A stretch of 64,000 bases of DNA from assembly GCA_033239005.1 (NCBI GenBank), contig BSQZ01000015.1:5262001-5326000 (forward strand), read 5' to 3'. This DNA comes from Lamellibrachia satsuma (lineage: Eukaryota; Annelida; Polychaeta; Sabellida; Siboglinidae). Below the pieces are notes generated by a model that saw nothing but the letters and a program-made list of their open reading frames with translations, was not told the DNA's origin and did not search any database. A program made the translations under genes and the position numbers. Of this stretch, positions 10,306 through 25,300 are shown piece after piece. How positions within the stretch are numbered: position 1 is the first letter of the stretch; every line of letters starts with the position of its first letter.

Positions 10306-13300
10306 CTACAAAAGATAACAGCTACGTCACATTCACAGGCAACTTAGGAATAAGTAAGACCTGTAGCCCTACAATTAGTGTTAGAGACTAATAATAAATG
10401 AAGGAATTGCAAAGCAGATGAAGGCTTAAATTATCTCCTAATTTTTTTCGCTTGTCTCGTCTCAAGACTTATTTTGTGACAAATTTAACCTATCTAGTAT
10501 CCACTATGATATGATAGCTTATTTGTATAATTTTTTTTAGTTTTGGTGATATCGTCAGACAAACATAAAAAATTTGGCATAAAATTGCAAAAGTGGGCTC
10601 TGTACTACAACACACAGCTCTATGTACTACAACATACAGCTGTGTGTACTACGACATACAGCTCTGTGTACTACGATATACAGCTCTGTGTACTACGACA
10701 CACAGCTGTGTACTACGACATACAGCTCTGTGTACTACGACACACAGCTCTGTGTACTACGACACACAGCTCTGTGTACTACGATATACAGCTCTGTGTA
10801 CTACAACATACAGCTCTGTGTACTACAACATACAGCTCTGTGTACTACGACACACAGCTCTGTGTACTACGATATACAGCTCTGTGTACTACGATATACA
10901 GCTCTGTGTACTACGACATACAGCTCTGTGTACTACAACATACAGCTCTGTGTACTACAACATACAGCTCTGTGTACTATGATATACAACTCTGTGTACT
11001 ACGACACACAGCTCTGTGTACTACGACATACAACTCTGTGTACTACGACATACAGCTCTGTGTACTACGATATACAGCTCTGTGTACTACAACACACAGC
11101 TCTGTGTACTACGACACACAGCTCTGTGTACTATGACATACAGCTCTGTGTACTACGACATACAGCTCTGTGTACTACAACACACAGCTCTGTGTACTAC
11201 GACACACAGCTCTGTGTACTATGACATACAGCTCTGTGTACTACAACAGACAGCTCTGTGTACTACGACACACAGCTCTGTGTACTACGACACACAGCTC
11301 TGTGTACTACGACATACAGCTCTGTGTACTACAACACACAGCTCTGTGTACTACGACATACAACTCTGTGTACTACGACATACAACTCTAAGTGTACTAC
11401 GACATACAACTCTAAGTGTACTACGACATACAGCTCTGTGTACTACGACACACAGCTCTGTGTACTACGTCATACAGCAGTGTGTACTACGACATACAGC
11501 TCTGTGTACTACGATATACAACTCTGTGTACTACGACACACAGCTCTGTGTACTACGACACACAGCTCTGTGTACTACGTCATACAGCAGTGTGTACTAC
11601 GACATACAGCTGTGTGTACTACGACATACAGCTCTAAGTGTACTACGACATACAGCTCTAAGTGTACTACGACATACAGCTCTAAGTGTACTACGACATA
11701 CAGCTCTGTGTACTACAACATACGGCTCTGTGTACTACGACATACAGCTGTGTACTATGACATACAGCTCTGTGTACTACGACATACAGCTCTGTGTACT
11801 ACAACATACAGCTCTGTTTACTACGACATACAGCTCTAAGTGTACTACGACATACAGCTCTGTGTACTATGACATACAGCTCTGTGTACTACAACATACA
11901 GCTCTGTTTACTATGACATACAGCTCTAAGTGTACTACGACATACAGCTCTGTGTACTATGACATACAGCTCTAAGTGTACTACGACATACAGCTCTAAG
12001 TGTACTACAACATACAGCTATTCACACTTTCACAAGTTACCACATCTGACAATGAAACACTTTTCGATGATTAAAAAAAACACTCTTATTAAACCGACTG
12101 TGCATATTACTTTTTTGACAAACAAGTTTATTTGTTTAGATCATGCATATGCAAAGTGAAATAACAGTTTGTACATATTTTACAGTTTAAATGATCCAGG
12201 GAGGCTTGTACCAAGACCTGAAAGATTGCTAATGTATAATGCTGTAATTGTTACAGTTCCAAACTTTGCCAACAACAAAAAGCTAACAGTACTACTAGTA
12301 GTAAGAATGCTGATGATAATAATACAGGCTGTGCAAACAATGTAAACAATAATAATATTACAAAAGTTCTTAAAATATATAATTTACAAATTGCACAATC
12401 ACACATTATCATTTTGGTGAGTGTTCAAATTAGTTATACGTTAATCCAGTAAATTTTGGTATTTGTTTAGTGTTATTTGTTTAGTGTTATTTCATGAATT
12501 AAGATGTAGACATAGAAAAAACTAAAATAACTAATATTTTTATAATAAACAATAGTAGCAATATTTTTGTATGAATACCTAGTATAACATAATAGAAAAG
12601 GAAAGTATTAGTTTGCCAAGAGTTCTACAGTCATCTAACACACATAATGACGTCCTGTAATAAACCCAAACTGTGTAGTAGACAAGTGTGAATATTCAAG
12701 TAACTCACGAAACACTGAGTTCAATGCTGACACCAGGAGCTGCCCAGTCACTCGTCATGAGTCCAGCCGTTGAGACAACGTCGACCAGTGTCGCCACCAT
12801 GCCTCCGTGTAGTAGACCGTTACGATTCTCGTGCTGTTTCTTGACTATCATCTTACAGCACCAGTTCCCATTTCCTCCTGACACAACCTGCATCTGTGGA
12901 ACGCCCAAACAGAGTAACCTTTTACAAGTCCCCCACTGGAACACACACGGCCAGTTCTGGTAGTAAACAAGTAAGTTCTTACATAACACAATATCCAGTC
13001 CTTGGGACTGTTCAAGGCACTTTACACTTCACCCCCTGGCAGACCTGTTCATTTCAAGTTGACTTCTCTGGAAAGCATTCAGTCACGCTGCCATTACTGC
13101 ACAAAGACTGTTCACATATATTATCCACCACTGTCTATTGCCGAGTACTCAATTATACAGCGATTCTCTTGGTTGAGAGTCCAATGTAATAACTATGTAA
13201 CCACTAAGCTACTGTGCCCTACTACACAATGCAACAACTAAGTAACCACTACACTACTGTGCCCTACTACACAATGTAACAACTAAGTAACCACTACGCT

Positions 13301-16300
13301 ACTGTGCCCTACTACACAATGCAACAACTATGTAACCACTAAGCTACTGTGCCCTACTACACAATGCAACAACTAAGTAACCACTACACTACTGTGCCCT
13401 ACTACACAATGCAACAACTAAGTAACCACTACGCTACTGTGCCCTACCACACAATGCAACAACTAAATAACCACTACGCTACTGTGCCCTACTACACAAT
13501 GCAACAACTAAGTAACCACTACGCTACTGTGCCCTACGACACAATGCAACAACTAAATAACCACTACGCTACTGTGCCCTACCACACAATGTAACAACTA
13601 AGTAACCACTACGCTACTGTGCCCTACTACACAATGTAACAAATAAGTAACCACTATGCTACTGTGCCCTACTACACAATGTAACAACTAAGTAACCACT
13701 ATGCTACTGTGCCCTACCACACAATGCAACAACTAAGTAACCACTATGCTACTGTGCCCTACCACACAATGCAACAACTAAGTAACCACTATGCTACTGT
13801 GCCCTACTACACAATGCAACAACTAAGTAACCACTACGCTACTGTGCCCTACTACACAATGCAACAACTAAGTGACCACTATGCTACTTTACCTTACTAC
13901 ACAATGTAACAACTAAGTAACCACTATGCTACTGTGCCCTACCACACAATGCAACAACTAAGTAACCACTACGCTACTGTGCCCTACTACACAATGTAAT
14001 AACTAAGTAACCACTATGCTACTGTGCCCTACTACACAATGTAACAACTAAGTAACCACTACGCTACTGTGCCCTACTACACAATGTAACAACTACGCTA
14101 CTGTGCCCTACTACACAATGTAACAACTAAGTAACCACTATGCTACTGTGCCCTACCATACAATGAAACAACTAAGTAACCACTATGCTACTGTGCCCTA
14201 CCACACAATGCAACAACTAAGTAACCACTATGCTACTGTGCCCTACTACACAATGCAACAACTATGTAACCACTAAGCTACTGTGCCCTACTACACAATG
14301 CAACAAATAAGTAACCACTATGCTACTGTGCCCTACCACACAATGCAACAACTAAGTAACCACTATGCTACTGTGCCCTACTACACAATGTAACAACTAA
14401 GTAACCACTACGCTACTGTGCCCTACTACACAATGTAACAACTAAGTAACCACTATGCTACTGTGCCCTACTACACAATGCAACAACTAAGTAACCACTA
14501 TGCTACTGTGCCCTACTACACAATGCAACAACTATGTAACCACTAAGCTACTGTGCCCTACTACACAATGCAACAACTAAGTAACCACTATGGTACTGTG
14601 CCCTACCACACAATGCAACAACTAAGTAACCACTATGCTACTGTGCCCTACTACACAATGTAACAACTAAGTAACCACTACACTACTGTGCCCTACCACA
14701 CAATGCAACAACTATGTAACCACTACACTACTGTGCCCTACTACACAATGTAACAACTAAGTAACCACTACGTTACTGTTTTAAGTGTTGTTCTAAGAAG
14801 GCACATTAATATTGTGGTAAATTTGCCAGTTTTGATGTCATCATGTTTGCAAGAAATGTAAGTTTTAAAAAGTACATGGTGCTGACCACAGCTGTTCAAC
14901 ACGTTGGCAACACGATGATGTAGTCCAGTCAATCTGTTGCTAAACCTAAAACAAGTTATTTTGTTGGTCAAGAAATTTTTATTTAAGTCTGTGTTAGTAA
15001 TTTTATACTGTAATATTGAGCCAAATGAGCACGATGAGGAGTTCCTTATGCATTTATTTAATGTTGATGAGTGCAGAAATTTGCATAATGGTGACATACA
15101 GTCATTTTCTTTGTCATTCTCTTAGTACAAGGCAGGAAGTAACATATAAAATACCACACTGCAAAACTAATTTCAGACAATTATCTTTGGCATATGTTGG
15201 ACCTAAAATCTGGAACACTTTTATTACAAATAAATATCTACAATACTGTACATCTATTCATAAAAAAGGATCCAAAGTTTACTCTTGCACAATTTGTAAA
15301 AATATAGTATTTTCTGTTTTGAATGTATTTTATGTTATAATGCACCTTTGTGTAACCAGGTGCCCATTGCAGCACGGTTATATCCTACTCAGCCACTTCT
15401 CGTGGTGTATTCGGGCGTCTTTCTTTTATGTGGTGCATAATTTCACTGTGACACTGGTCTGTCTTTGGCGGCACGAGCAAAAGAATACTAGCCACGAAGT
15501 CCTGTTTGGCAAGTGTATTTGACTAAAGTAATCTATGAGATCACGGGGATGATCCAGGGTGTGTACCAAACGACGATGTTACAATTGATGTTGTGCATGT
15601 ACTGGTCATATATTTATATTATATTTCGACCTAAATGTTCGTTAATGTGAGTAATTCCACCGCGTTCCTTATTACCGCTCGTGTCACGTAAGCCAGATAT
15701 GCCTTATATGGTAATGACAGACATGTAGCTACTAGCTATCTGAGTTTGTGTAATTAGCCAATTAGTAAGTGTACTCTAACAACGACCGTGTATTATGTAA
15801 ACATGTTACCAACATTGTTATTGACGGATCATTGAGTAATTGATGCAAATCAAACCAAGTCACAGCTTCGCCCAGTGTATGGAGCGCTGTTGCAGGAATT
15901 ATCGAATAATATATATTATGCCGATAGTACTGATACTGAGCCGTTGTCTGTACTGTCACACCACGGGTACATCTAGTTACTTTTAATTACACACACGTGA
16001 AAGGAACTTTGCTATTTGTATCGTGTGTGATATGTCCCATGCGGGATCTCAATGGATGTCTGCTTTTAGGGAGATGCAACGGGCCCAATAGAGTGTTTTT
16101 TGTACTTGTCTTGAGCACTTAATAAAGATCGTTGTTTTTTTGCGTAAAGATTGTCATTGTCTTGTAACCTAACGAGCCTGTTTTGGCCCATTACATTTTG
16201 GTACCAGAAGTGGGGTTTGGTTATATCTGTTGGGCAGTGATAATTTTGGTATTGAAAGAATATTTTGTTTCCGTTTTCTATCTCTTTTCCACAAACCAAA

Positions 16301-19300
16301 CGCAACCCGACATAGCCCATTCGTCAGCACTCTACCATGGACGAGACGGATGAGATGGCAAACCTGAGAGCTGAGCTCACACAACTGCAAAAACATTGCG
16401 GCGACCAAGGGGCTGAGTTACAGCGCCTCAATCGTAGGAACATCACCGTGCTTCCGTACAGGGAGAGGAAGCTCCAGAAGTATAGTGGCGTAGAGCCATT
16501 CGAGGAATGGGAGGCAGATGCTCAGGCAGCCATCAGTGGGTGTGGACTGACTATTGATCCCCACCCTGTCATCAGAGTCACAATAGGTGTTGTAGTATAA
16601 TTAATGTAGCTATAATAGTGATCTGGACCCTGGTGTTTTTGTAAGTTGTCTTACGATGCAACAGAGGACGCTTGGTTGGACTGATTAAAAAGTGACAATG
16701 TGTAACAACTGGCTTGTCTCAAATAACGTCCTCCTGCGACGTACAACATGGTGACAGAATTGGGATCTACACCAAATACTGCAGGAAATGTCGGTCTAGT
16801 AATATACTGTATGGAAGAAATGTGAGAACGCTGCGAAGCAAATACAAGCAGAGCCTGCGTAATAGTACAACTTACCCAGCCGACTCAACAAGACCAGATG
16901 GCGGGAGCATCCGTCAAACCACCAGACACGTTAGAAGTGACGACAACTGGCAACTCGGCACATGCGTGGGAACGGTGGAAGAGGAGATTCCAGATCTACC
17001 TCCAAGCCACAGGGTCAACCGACAAGCCAGGAGAACAAAAAGTATGCTTACTACTATATCATATCGGTGAAAACGGAATCAAAATTTTCACTAATTTTAC
17101 GTTTGAGCAGGCAGTGGACCAGAATGACTTAAATGCTGTCATTGCGAAATATGACCATTATTTTCACAAACGTGACCCGCAGTTGATGTTGCGAGAGAAG
17201 TACTGGTGTCATTTGAAATGTGAACCAGGACATACAAATGATATGTGGGTAAACACTGTGCATGAGAGAGCAAATGAGTGCAAGTTTCCTCCTGCATTTC
17301 ACAAGCAGGCAGTGAGACACAAAATAACATTTGCATGCACTAAAGATTATGTCATGCATAAACAAGGCTACGTGTTAAAAAGCACAATGCAGTTTGTCGA
17401 CCAGCGAGACACACTCTAAAAGTAAACAAGAGAGGTGGATACTGCAATACGCAGCACGTCTATGGGAAAAAGAACAGCCCAGCTTCCAAAAATAAATGTC
17501 GGCTATGCCAGAAAACCGGGGACATTTTCAAGTCGTCTGTCTTGATGACGTAACACCGGCAACTACACCAACGTTCGTTGGAGGAATTGAGCTTAGTGTC
17601 GAAGCACATCCTGATCCAGGGTGGCATATACAGCTGTGCGCAGGAGAGGAGAAACTTCAATGGTGTATTGATACTGGTGTCCAGGTATCAATCATGCCAA
17701 AACAAATTTATTAACCGTCCTTTGGTGTACTGTTAGAGAATGACAGAGTTCTCATCGGAGCTGGAGACACACAACTCAACACTGTGGGATTCGTCAATAT
17801 GGTACTTGTTCATGGTACAACGCAAATCACAGAGCAAGTGTACATTGTCAAGGGTGCGTCAAAGCTACTACTAGGAGTGCCAGGGATACGCAAACTGGTT
17901 TCCAACATGTTTTTGTTAGCTGGGTGTTTCCAACATGTTTTTGTTAGCTGGGTGGTTCCAACATGTTTTTGTTAGCTGGGTGGCTTCCAACATGTTTTTG
18001 TTAGCTGGGTGGTTCCAACATGTTTTTGTTAGCTGGGTGGCTTCCAACATGTTTTTGTTAGCTGGGTGGCTTCCAACATGTTTTTGTTAGCTGGGTGGTT
18101 CCAACATGTTTTTGTTAGTTCGGTGGTTCCAACATGTTTTTGTTAGCTGGGTGATTTTCAACATGTTTTTGTTAGCTGGGTGGTTTCCAACATGTTTTTG
18201 TTAGCTGGGTGGCTTCCAACATGTTTTTGTTAGCTGGGTGGCTTCCAACATGTTTTTGTTAGCTGGGTGATTTTCAACATGTTTTTGTTAGCTGGGTGGT
18301 TTCCAACATGTTTTTGTTAGCTGGGTGATTTTCAACATGTTTTTGTTAGCTGGGTGGTTTCCAACATGTTTTTGTTAGCTGGGTGGTTCCAACATGTTTT
18401 TGTTAGCTGGGTGGTTCCAACATGTTTTTGTTAGCTGGGTGGTTCCAACATGGTTTTTTTTAGCTGGGTGGCTTCCAACATGTTTTTGTTAGCTGGGTGG
18501 TTCTAACATGTTTTTGTTAGTTCGGTGGTTCCAACATGTTTTTGTTAGCTGGGTGGTTTTCAACATGTTTTTGTTAGCTGGGTGGTCTCCAACATGTTTT
18601 TGTTAGCTGGGTGGTTCCAACATGTTTTTGTTAGCTGGGTGGTTCCAACATGTTTTTGTTAGCTGGGTGGCTTCCAACATGTTTTTGTTAGCTGGGTGGT
18701 TCCAACATGTTTTTGTTAGCTGGGTGGTTCCAACATGTTTTTGTTAGTTGGGTGGTTCCAACATGTTTTTGTTAGCTGGGTGGTTTTCAACATGTTTTTG
18801 TTAGCTGGGTGGTTCCAACATGTTTTTGTTAGCTGGGTGGTTTCCAACATGTTTTTGTTAGCTGGGTGGTTCCAACATGTTTTTGTTAGCTGGGTGGTTC
18901 CAACATGGTTTTTTTTAGCTGGGTGGCTTCCAACATGTTTTTGTTAGCTGGGTGGTTCTAACATGTTTTTGTTAGTTCGGTGGTTCCAACATGTTTTTGT
19001 TAGCTGGGTGGTTTTCAACATGTTTTTGTTAGCTGGGTGGCTTCCAACATGTTTTTGTTAGCTGGGTGGCTTCCAACATGTTTTTGTTAGCTGGGTGGTT
19101 CCAACATGTTTTTGTTAGTTCGGTGGTTCCAACATGTTTTTGTTAGCTGGGTGATTTTCAACATGTTTTTGTTAGCTGGGTGGTTTCCAACATGTTTTTG
19201 TTAGCTGGGTGGCTTCCAACATGTTTTTGTTAGCTGGGTGGCTTCCAACATGTTTTTGTTAGCTGGGTGGTTCCAACATGTTTTTGTTAGTTCGGTGGTT

Positions 19301-22300
19301 CCAACATGTTTTTGTTAGCTGGGTGATTTTCAACATGTTTTTGTTAGCTGGGTGGTTTCCAACATGTTTTTGTTAGCTGGGTGGTTCCAACATGTTTTTG
19401 TTAGCTGGTTGTTTCCAACATGTTTTTGTTAGCTGGGTGGTTCCAACATGTTTTTGTTAGCTGGGTGGTTCCAACATGGTTTTTTTTAGCTGGGTGGCTT
19501 CCAACATGTTTTTGTTAGCTGGGTGGTTCTAACATGTTTTTGTTAGTTCGGTGGTTCCAACATGTTTTTGTTAGCTGGGTGGTTTTCAACATGTTTTTGT
19601 TAGCTGGGTGGTTTCCAACATGTTTTTGTTAGCTGGGTGGTTCCAACATGTTTTTGTTAGCTGGGTGGTTCCAACATGTTTTTGTTAGCTGGGTGGCTTC
19701 CAACATGTTTTTGTTAGCTGGGTGGCTTCCAACATGTTTTTGTTAGCTGGGTGGTTCCAACATGTTTTTGTTAGTTGGGTGGTTCCAACATGTTTTTGTT
19801 AGCTGGGTGGTTTTCAACATGTTTTTGTTAGCTTGGTGGTTCCAACATGTTTTTGTTAGCTGGGTGGTTTCCAACATGTGTTTTGTTAGTTGGGTGGTTC
19901 CAACATGTTTTTGTTAGTTGGATGGTTCCAACATGTTTTTGTTAGTTGGGTGGTTCCAACATGTGTTTTGTTAGTTGGGTGGATCCAACATGTTTTTGTT
20001 AGTTGGATGGTTCCAACATGTTTTTGTTAGTTGGGTGGTTCCAACATGTGTTTTGTTAGTTGGGTGGATCCAACACACCTAGCTAACACTGAACTTGAGT
20101 AAAACTCGCTATACAATATTCAGTAGACATCTGTATGGTACAAGCGTACCATTATTGTTACAGGATAAACAAATTTAATTGGTTAAATCAGTCAAATATA
20201 TTGGCATTTAACTGGACTGTAAACTATTATGGTGTTAACATATTAAAGTGAAACCAAAGGCATTGTTTTGAGCCTTTGCCCCTAAAAAAAGTGTAAAATT
20301 CTGGTGCTCTGTCATTTTTCATGGAGGCTGACATATTCATCAGTGTTTGCAATTTTACCAATCAGTGGCGAGCAGCCTTTTACCCCCGACGCGGCTGGGA
20401 CAGGACGTGCGTGCTTTATATTGGATTTACACGCAGCAAAAATTATTACAATGCCATACTGTGCAGCATTCGGATGTAAACATCATTCAGCGAAGTATAG
20501 AGAGTTGTCATTAAAGCCTGAAGCAGTACAGACAATCTTCCAGCATGTACCGAAGGCTTCGACAACACGCAAACACTCGATTAAGAGAGCTGTCAAATCG
20601 GAACGCGAGGAGGTTGGTAAACAATAAATGAATGGACTATCTTGCCAAATAAGTTGATTTTAGACGCAAACAGCATGTCCACACTTATTGGCAAGTATGT
20701 GACTAAAATCATGTATGATCAGGCATTTAAAATTGAAGTTGTGGGAAACCTAGTCAGCACTTTTGATGTAGGATTCTGAACAAATGTGGCACTGCCCATG
20801 CAAAAAAGATAAAACTATCAATAAAACTACTCCCGATAATTTTGAAATTCATTTTCTAGCAACCTAATTTGTATTGCAGTTTGATAATTGTAGTGTTATC
20901 ACTAACTGCCAGCAAGGCATTGCTGCACTTGGAACACTGCTGTAAAGCACCTGTTGTTGTTTACGATGACCATATATGGAGGTCGAATAAATACGGGTCT
21001 AAACGCCATGTTGGTATTTCTGGTTCTTCTATAAAAGTGTTATCTTGCGACACACATGCAACATTATATGGTGGCAGCAGTGTAAAACGAACACACAACC
21101 TTGAGAGACATGGCAGACGCCGACCAGCCGGTACAGCACGCACAACGGCACTTCAACCCCGTCCAGGTACCTCTACCAGACAGGTTAAATTTCACCTCGC
21201 CTGACACATGGCCAACGTGGATAAGACGCTTCAATCGATTCAGAATCGTGTCATGTCTATCAAACCGCCAAGCGACGGACCAAATTAGCACTTTGGTGTA
21301 CGCGATGGGGGATCAAGCTGAGGACATTTTGAATGAGACGACGCGAATTACGACCAGCTGAAGGAGTCACTGAACACGTATTTCGGGGTTCGTCGAAACC
21401 TGATCATTGAACGAGCAAAGTTCAACAGACGCGTGCAACAGCCGGGTGAATCTGTGGATGTGTTCATTCAGGATTTATATCGACTGGCCAAACATTGCGA
21501 TTACGGTGCCCTGAGAGAGCAGCTGATCCGGGACCGCATCATAGTCGAGGTGATTGATGACGCGCTCTCCGACCAACTGCAGGCGCAGGCCGACTTGACA
21601 CTCGATCAATCAGTACAGGTCAGTCGGCAAGCCGAGGCCTGAAAGCAGCAGCGAAATGTCGTACGCGGGGACATGAAACCAAACCCGGCGGCTATCGAAT
21701 TCGTGAAGAGGGGTCAACAGTCAACGACGAGGGCTAAAGCAGCCACGGCCAGAAACCACGGTGGGAAGTGCAAGTGGTGTGGCCAACAGCAGCATGACAG
21801 GAAGGTCTGTCCTGCGAGACAAGCCACATGTCACAACTGTCAGAAAGTTGGCCATTTCAGGCCAGTTTGTCGGAGCCAGCCAATAACGAAGCCACGTGGT
21901 AAATCGCACGCGCACACCGTCGGCGATGTTTTCCTGGGGGAAATTAGAAACCAGGACGGCAGTATCTGGACAGCTGATTTCTGTGATCCTACAGGGACTC
22001 GACGGAGTCATATGTCACATGGATGACATCCTGATGTTCACATCAAATGAAGCCGAACATGATGACCGACTGAGGAAGGTTCTGCAACAACTCCAAGGCG
22101 CAGGACTGACACTTAACGAGAAGTGTGAGTTTGGCAAGAAGTCTATACGCTTCCTGGGTCACGTCACTGACGGAACAGGAGTTCACGCTGATGAACAGAA
22201 GCTGGAAGCCATCCAGAAATTCCCAGCACCAACCAACACCACAGAACTGAGGAGGTTCACAGGAATGGCCAATCAACTGGGTAAATTTGTGCCGAACTTA

Positions 22301-25300
22301 GCACAACTCACAGCGCCTATCTGCTATCTCCTCAAGGCAGATGTCAACTGGCAGTGAAGTCCTGTACAAGCTGAAGCTTTTGAGAGAGTCAAACAAGCAT
22401 TGACGTCTCCTACTGCACTCGCTTGCTATGAATATATCTGGTAAAGACACCCAAAGGCACCATAAGACGCAATAGGACTGCTCGAGTCTCGGCATAGAAT
22501 CATCAAAACGACAACCCGTCTCCCACGCCTATCGTGCCAGAGGAGCCAGGAAATCCTCCTGCAACTCCTAGCCGGAGTACTGACATGACAATGCCGTCGA
22601 CAACGCAAGAGTCTCCAGGCTTGACGAGAACAAGACCGGGATGATTAGTATATCCTCCTATTCGTGTGAACTTATGATTTGTGTAATGACACTGTCATCA
22701 TACAAGGCTACGCACAGTAGCCCATGAGGGAAGTACTGTGGTAAAGACAGTATTCTGGGGTCACGTACTTGTAACCTCTGCCCCATAGTTAGATTATGAT
22801 TTAGTAGACATCTCATCGACCAAGAAAAGGGAGATGTAGTGTTATCACTAACTGTCAGCAAGGCATTGCTGCACTTGGAACAGTGCTGTAAAGCACGACT
22901 TCCTGTTGTTGTTTACGATGACCATATATGGAGGTCGAATAAATACGGGTCTAAACGCCATGTTGGTATTTCTGGTTCTTCTATAAAAGTGTTATTTTGC
23001 GACACACACACGCAACATTACAATAATGACCCATATACACTTAACATTCGTCTATTTGCCTATAAACAGTGCAGTGATATACTCCCTTGTGTATTCAATC
23101 AATTCTATAAACTTAATAATGAGGTCAGGATGAGAAGTTCAAGACAGGATGCAAATTTATTTATAATAATATATGTGGGGATGAAGTGGTTGAAAGACAC
23201 GGTGACACCCCAGCCTGGGTGTGGTTATTGGCATCACTTGCAGCACTGTTTGTTGACACTATCACAATGTGCAACACATTCAGGTAGGTTCACACAAACA
23301 GAGCAGTAACTGCTGGGTGTGGAGGTGAGACCCACTGACGACGTCATGTACTGGCAGCACCTGGTGGACTGGCTACAATTGGCTCTGGCCCACCTACAGG
23401 GCCACCCCTGGGATGAGAGGGACAGTCACTGGTGCTGAGACTACAAGATAGCCAAGATATGACACGGATCAGCCACAAGACTGGCTGTCGGGTCCAGTCT
23501 AAGAAGATACATTTTCTACAACATTTGTGTTTCCCATATGTGATATATAAGTCAATATCTACGTCTACTTTTGTCATTGTAGTACTTAAAGTGGTAGCCA
23601 ACTGCTGCACATGTCTTATAATTTAGTCATTTGATGTCGTTTCCGCTCTGACTTAATCAATACAATTGTAGCACTGGTGGCACATGTCTTGTGCCACCTA
23701 CATTCTTCAGAAATTATCAAAACTCATAGTAGACCGATCTGACTGACAAGACGGCTTCATTTGAAGCAGGAGGCTTCTCATGTGTGTCTCATGGATTCAC
23801 TTTTATTTTACATGTATTATTTGTGTAATAAATCTGTATACTGATGGTGCAGTTGTTAGTGGCACCATCTGGTGGGTGCATGTGTGCACCAGAGGATGTT
23901 TGAAAGTGCCACTAGGTGTAATGTCATGGCGTCATAGTTCGGCATCGTGTTTGTACGCGGCTCAGATTAGAAACAATATATGAAGATTATTAGAAGATGG
24001 CGATCCTAGAATGAAGATAGATGCGTATTTGATGTATGCTAGCTTGAGCATGTAAGATTCAGTAGAATTTGATAAAACAACGTGTGAAACTGACCATTGT
24101 TTCCCCCAACCCCAACTCCGTCAAGTCTAATAAGTAGTAATGGGGGTGTATTCGTGCAAGTAATTGGGTGCATTTGTGTAATACATAGTTCTGTTATGTA
24201 TAATAATGTGCATTTATTGCCATTTATTGGTAATTTTCATGTTGCCACACATACTGTGTTGTTTAACTTATACCTTGATTTCATCTTGTATTTCAGTTTT
24301 ACGTAATTAAATGGACATCAACTGTAATTGATTTGAACATGGTTTATTTGGAGCTGTTGGTGTATAAAACGCTACAATTTGTATCATCGTTTCTTCACGT
24401 GAATTAGTATCACGAATTTTTACTACAGTGTGATGACGCATGTCTCTGCATACAGGTCACTGGTTAGCTCGTGTGTGTTCATTCTCAGTACAAACGAAAG
24501 AGACCAAAGTGGCACAAAAGAGTAAACAAGATCACGAATACGAGAACAACAAACATTATCATACATTCCAACTGTCATGGCCAATAGGGCACCCATAGAT
24601 GGGATTAGAATGATGATACTCATGTCATGTTGCAAACTGCACAAGGAGACATCTTCTCACAGAAATGGATGTATGCAATAATTAGATTGCATACTAATCT
24701 TTATGCGAGGCAACAACACCCTAGCTATACTGATCCCATAATGATTGGCTTAGAGGGAGGTGGACTTTGCACCAGATATGTAAATTATGTAAACTAGCCC
24801 TGCAAATTCTGCGTAGTAATATACGGCTGTATAACCTATCTTAGCAGCCAATCACCATTAAGCGAGACGGCCATCTGCCCCGCTCTGCGAGCAGTTGACG
24901 GGACATGCAAGTAGAATGTCGAGGCAGCAATATGTTTTTTCCAACTTCCATGCCTTGAAGTTTCAAACTTTCAATTCGTGGTGAAAAAATTTGGAGATTT
25001 TACACATCGGATCGTTGGCCATCGCTGTGCCGGAGATCACTGCTGCTGGTCTGATACTTGAGTATATCGTTTTTATCACTACGCCATTTACGCCCCTTTA
25101 CGAACCGGAATATTTCCAACTGACCGTTACATATTTGAGGACAGCGACTTTGATGCAAGTCTTGTGACAGATATTCCTGAGGAACACATCTCGTCAGCGG
25201 TCGGGCAGACATTGCCATCATTGGGCCAGATCTCGTCAGCACTGGGGCAGACCTCGTCTGTGGTTTCACAGACCTCATCAGTGATGGGGCAGACATTGCC

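Larger units (their letters stand above)
20889..23022 (+). mobile_element. Deleted Ty3/gypsy retrotransposon with both LTRs and target-site duplication
   Basis: A 2134-bp element flanked by ATAAT at 20884-20888 and 23023-23027. LTRs 20889-21068 (180 bp) and 22835-23022 (188 bp) are nearly identical. TGGTGGCAGCAGTGTAAA follows the 5' LTR as primer-binding site, and the purine tract AAGAAAAGGGAGA precedes the 3' LTR. Inside are gag (from ATG 21110, frameshifted at about 21361), two zinc knuckles, part of reverse transcriptase with HMDDILMF, and an integrase C-terminal tail. Protease, N-terminal RT, RNase H and most of integrase are deleted. It could only move with enzymes from another copy. Confidence 0.92.

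Noticed and set aside
10543..11975. Frames of up to 319 codons with YYDIQLCVLRHTALCTT repeats
   Set aside because: All arise from the 22-bp satellite inside ACOT13 intron 2; no start context or splice support.
12688..12963. Forward 91-codon frame
   Set aside because: Antisense to ACOT13 exon 2.
13186..14780. Cluster of tRNA genes
   Set aside because: Only the A-box part is present in each unit; no B box or cloverleaf.
17891..20085. CRISPR-like array
   Set aside because: Units are directly tandem with no unique spacers, and the DNA is animal.
23780..23990. Solo LTR
   Set aside because: Has AATAAA and LTR-like composition, but no TG/CA ends with a duplication and no partner copy.
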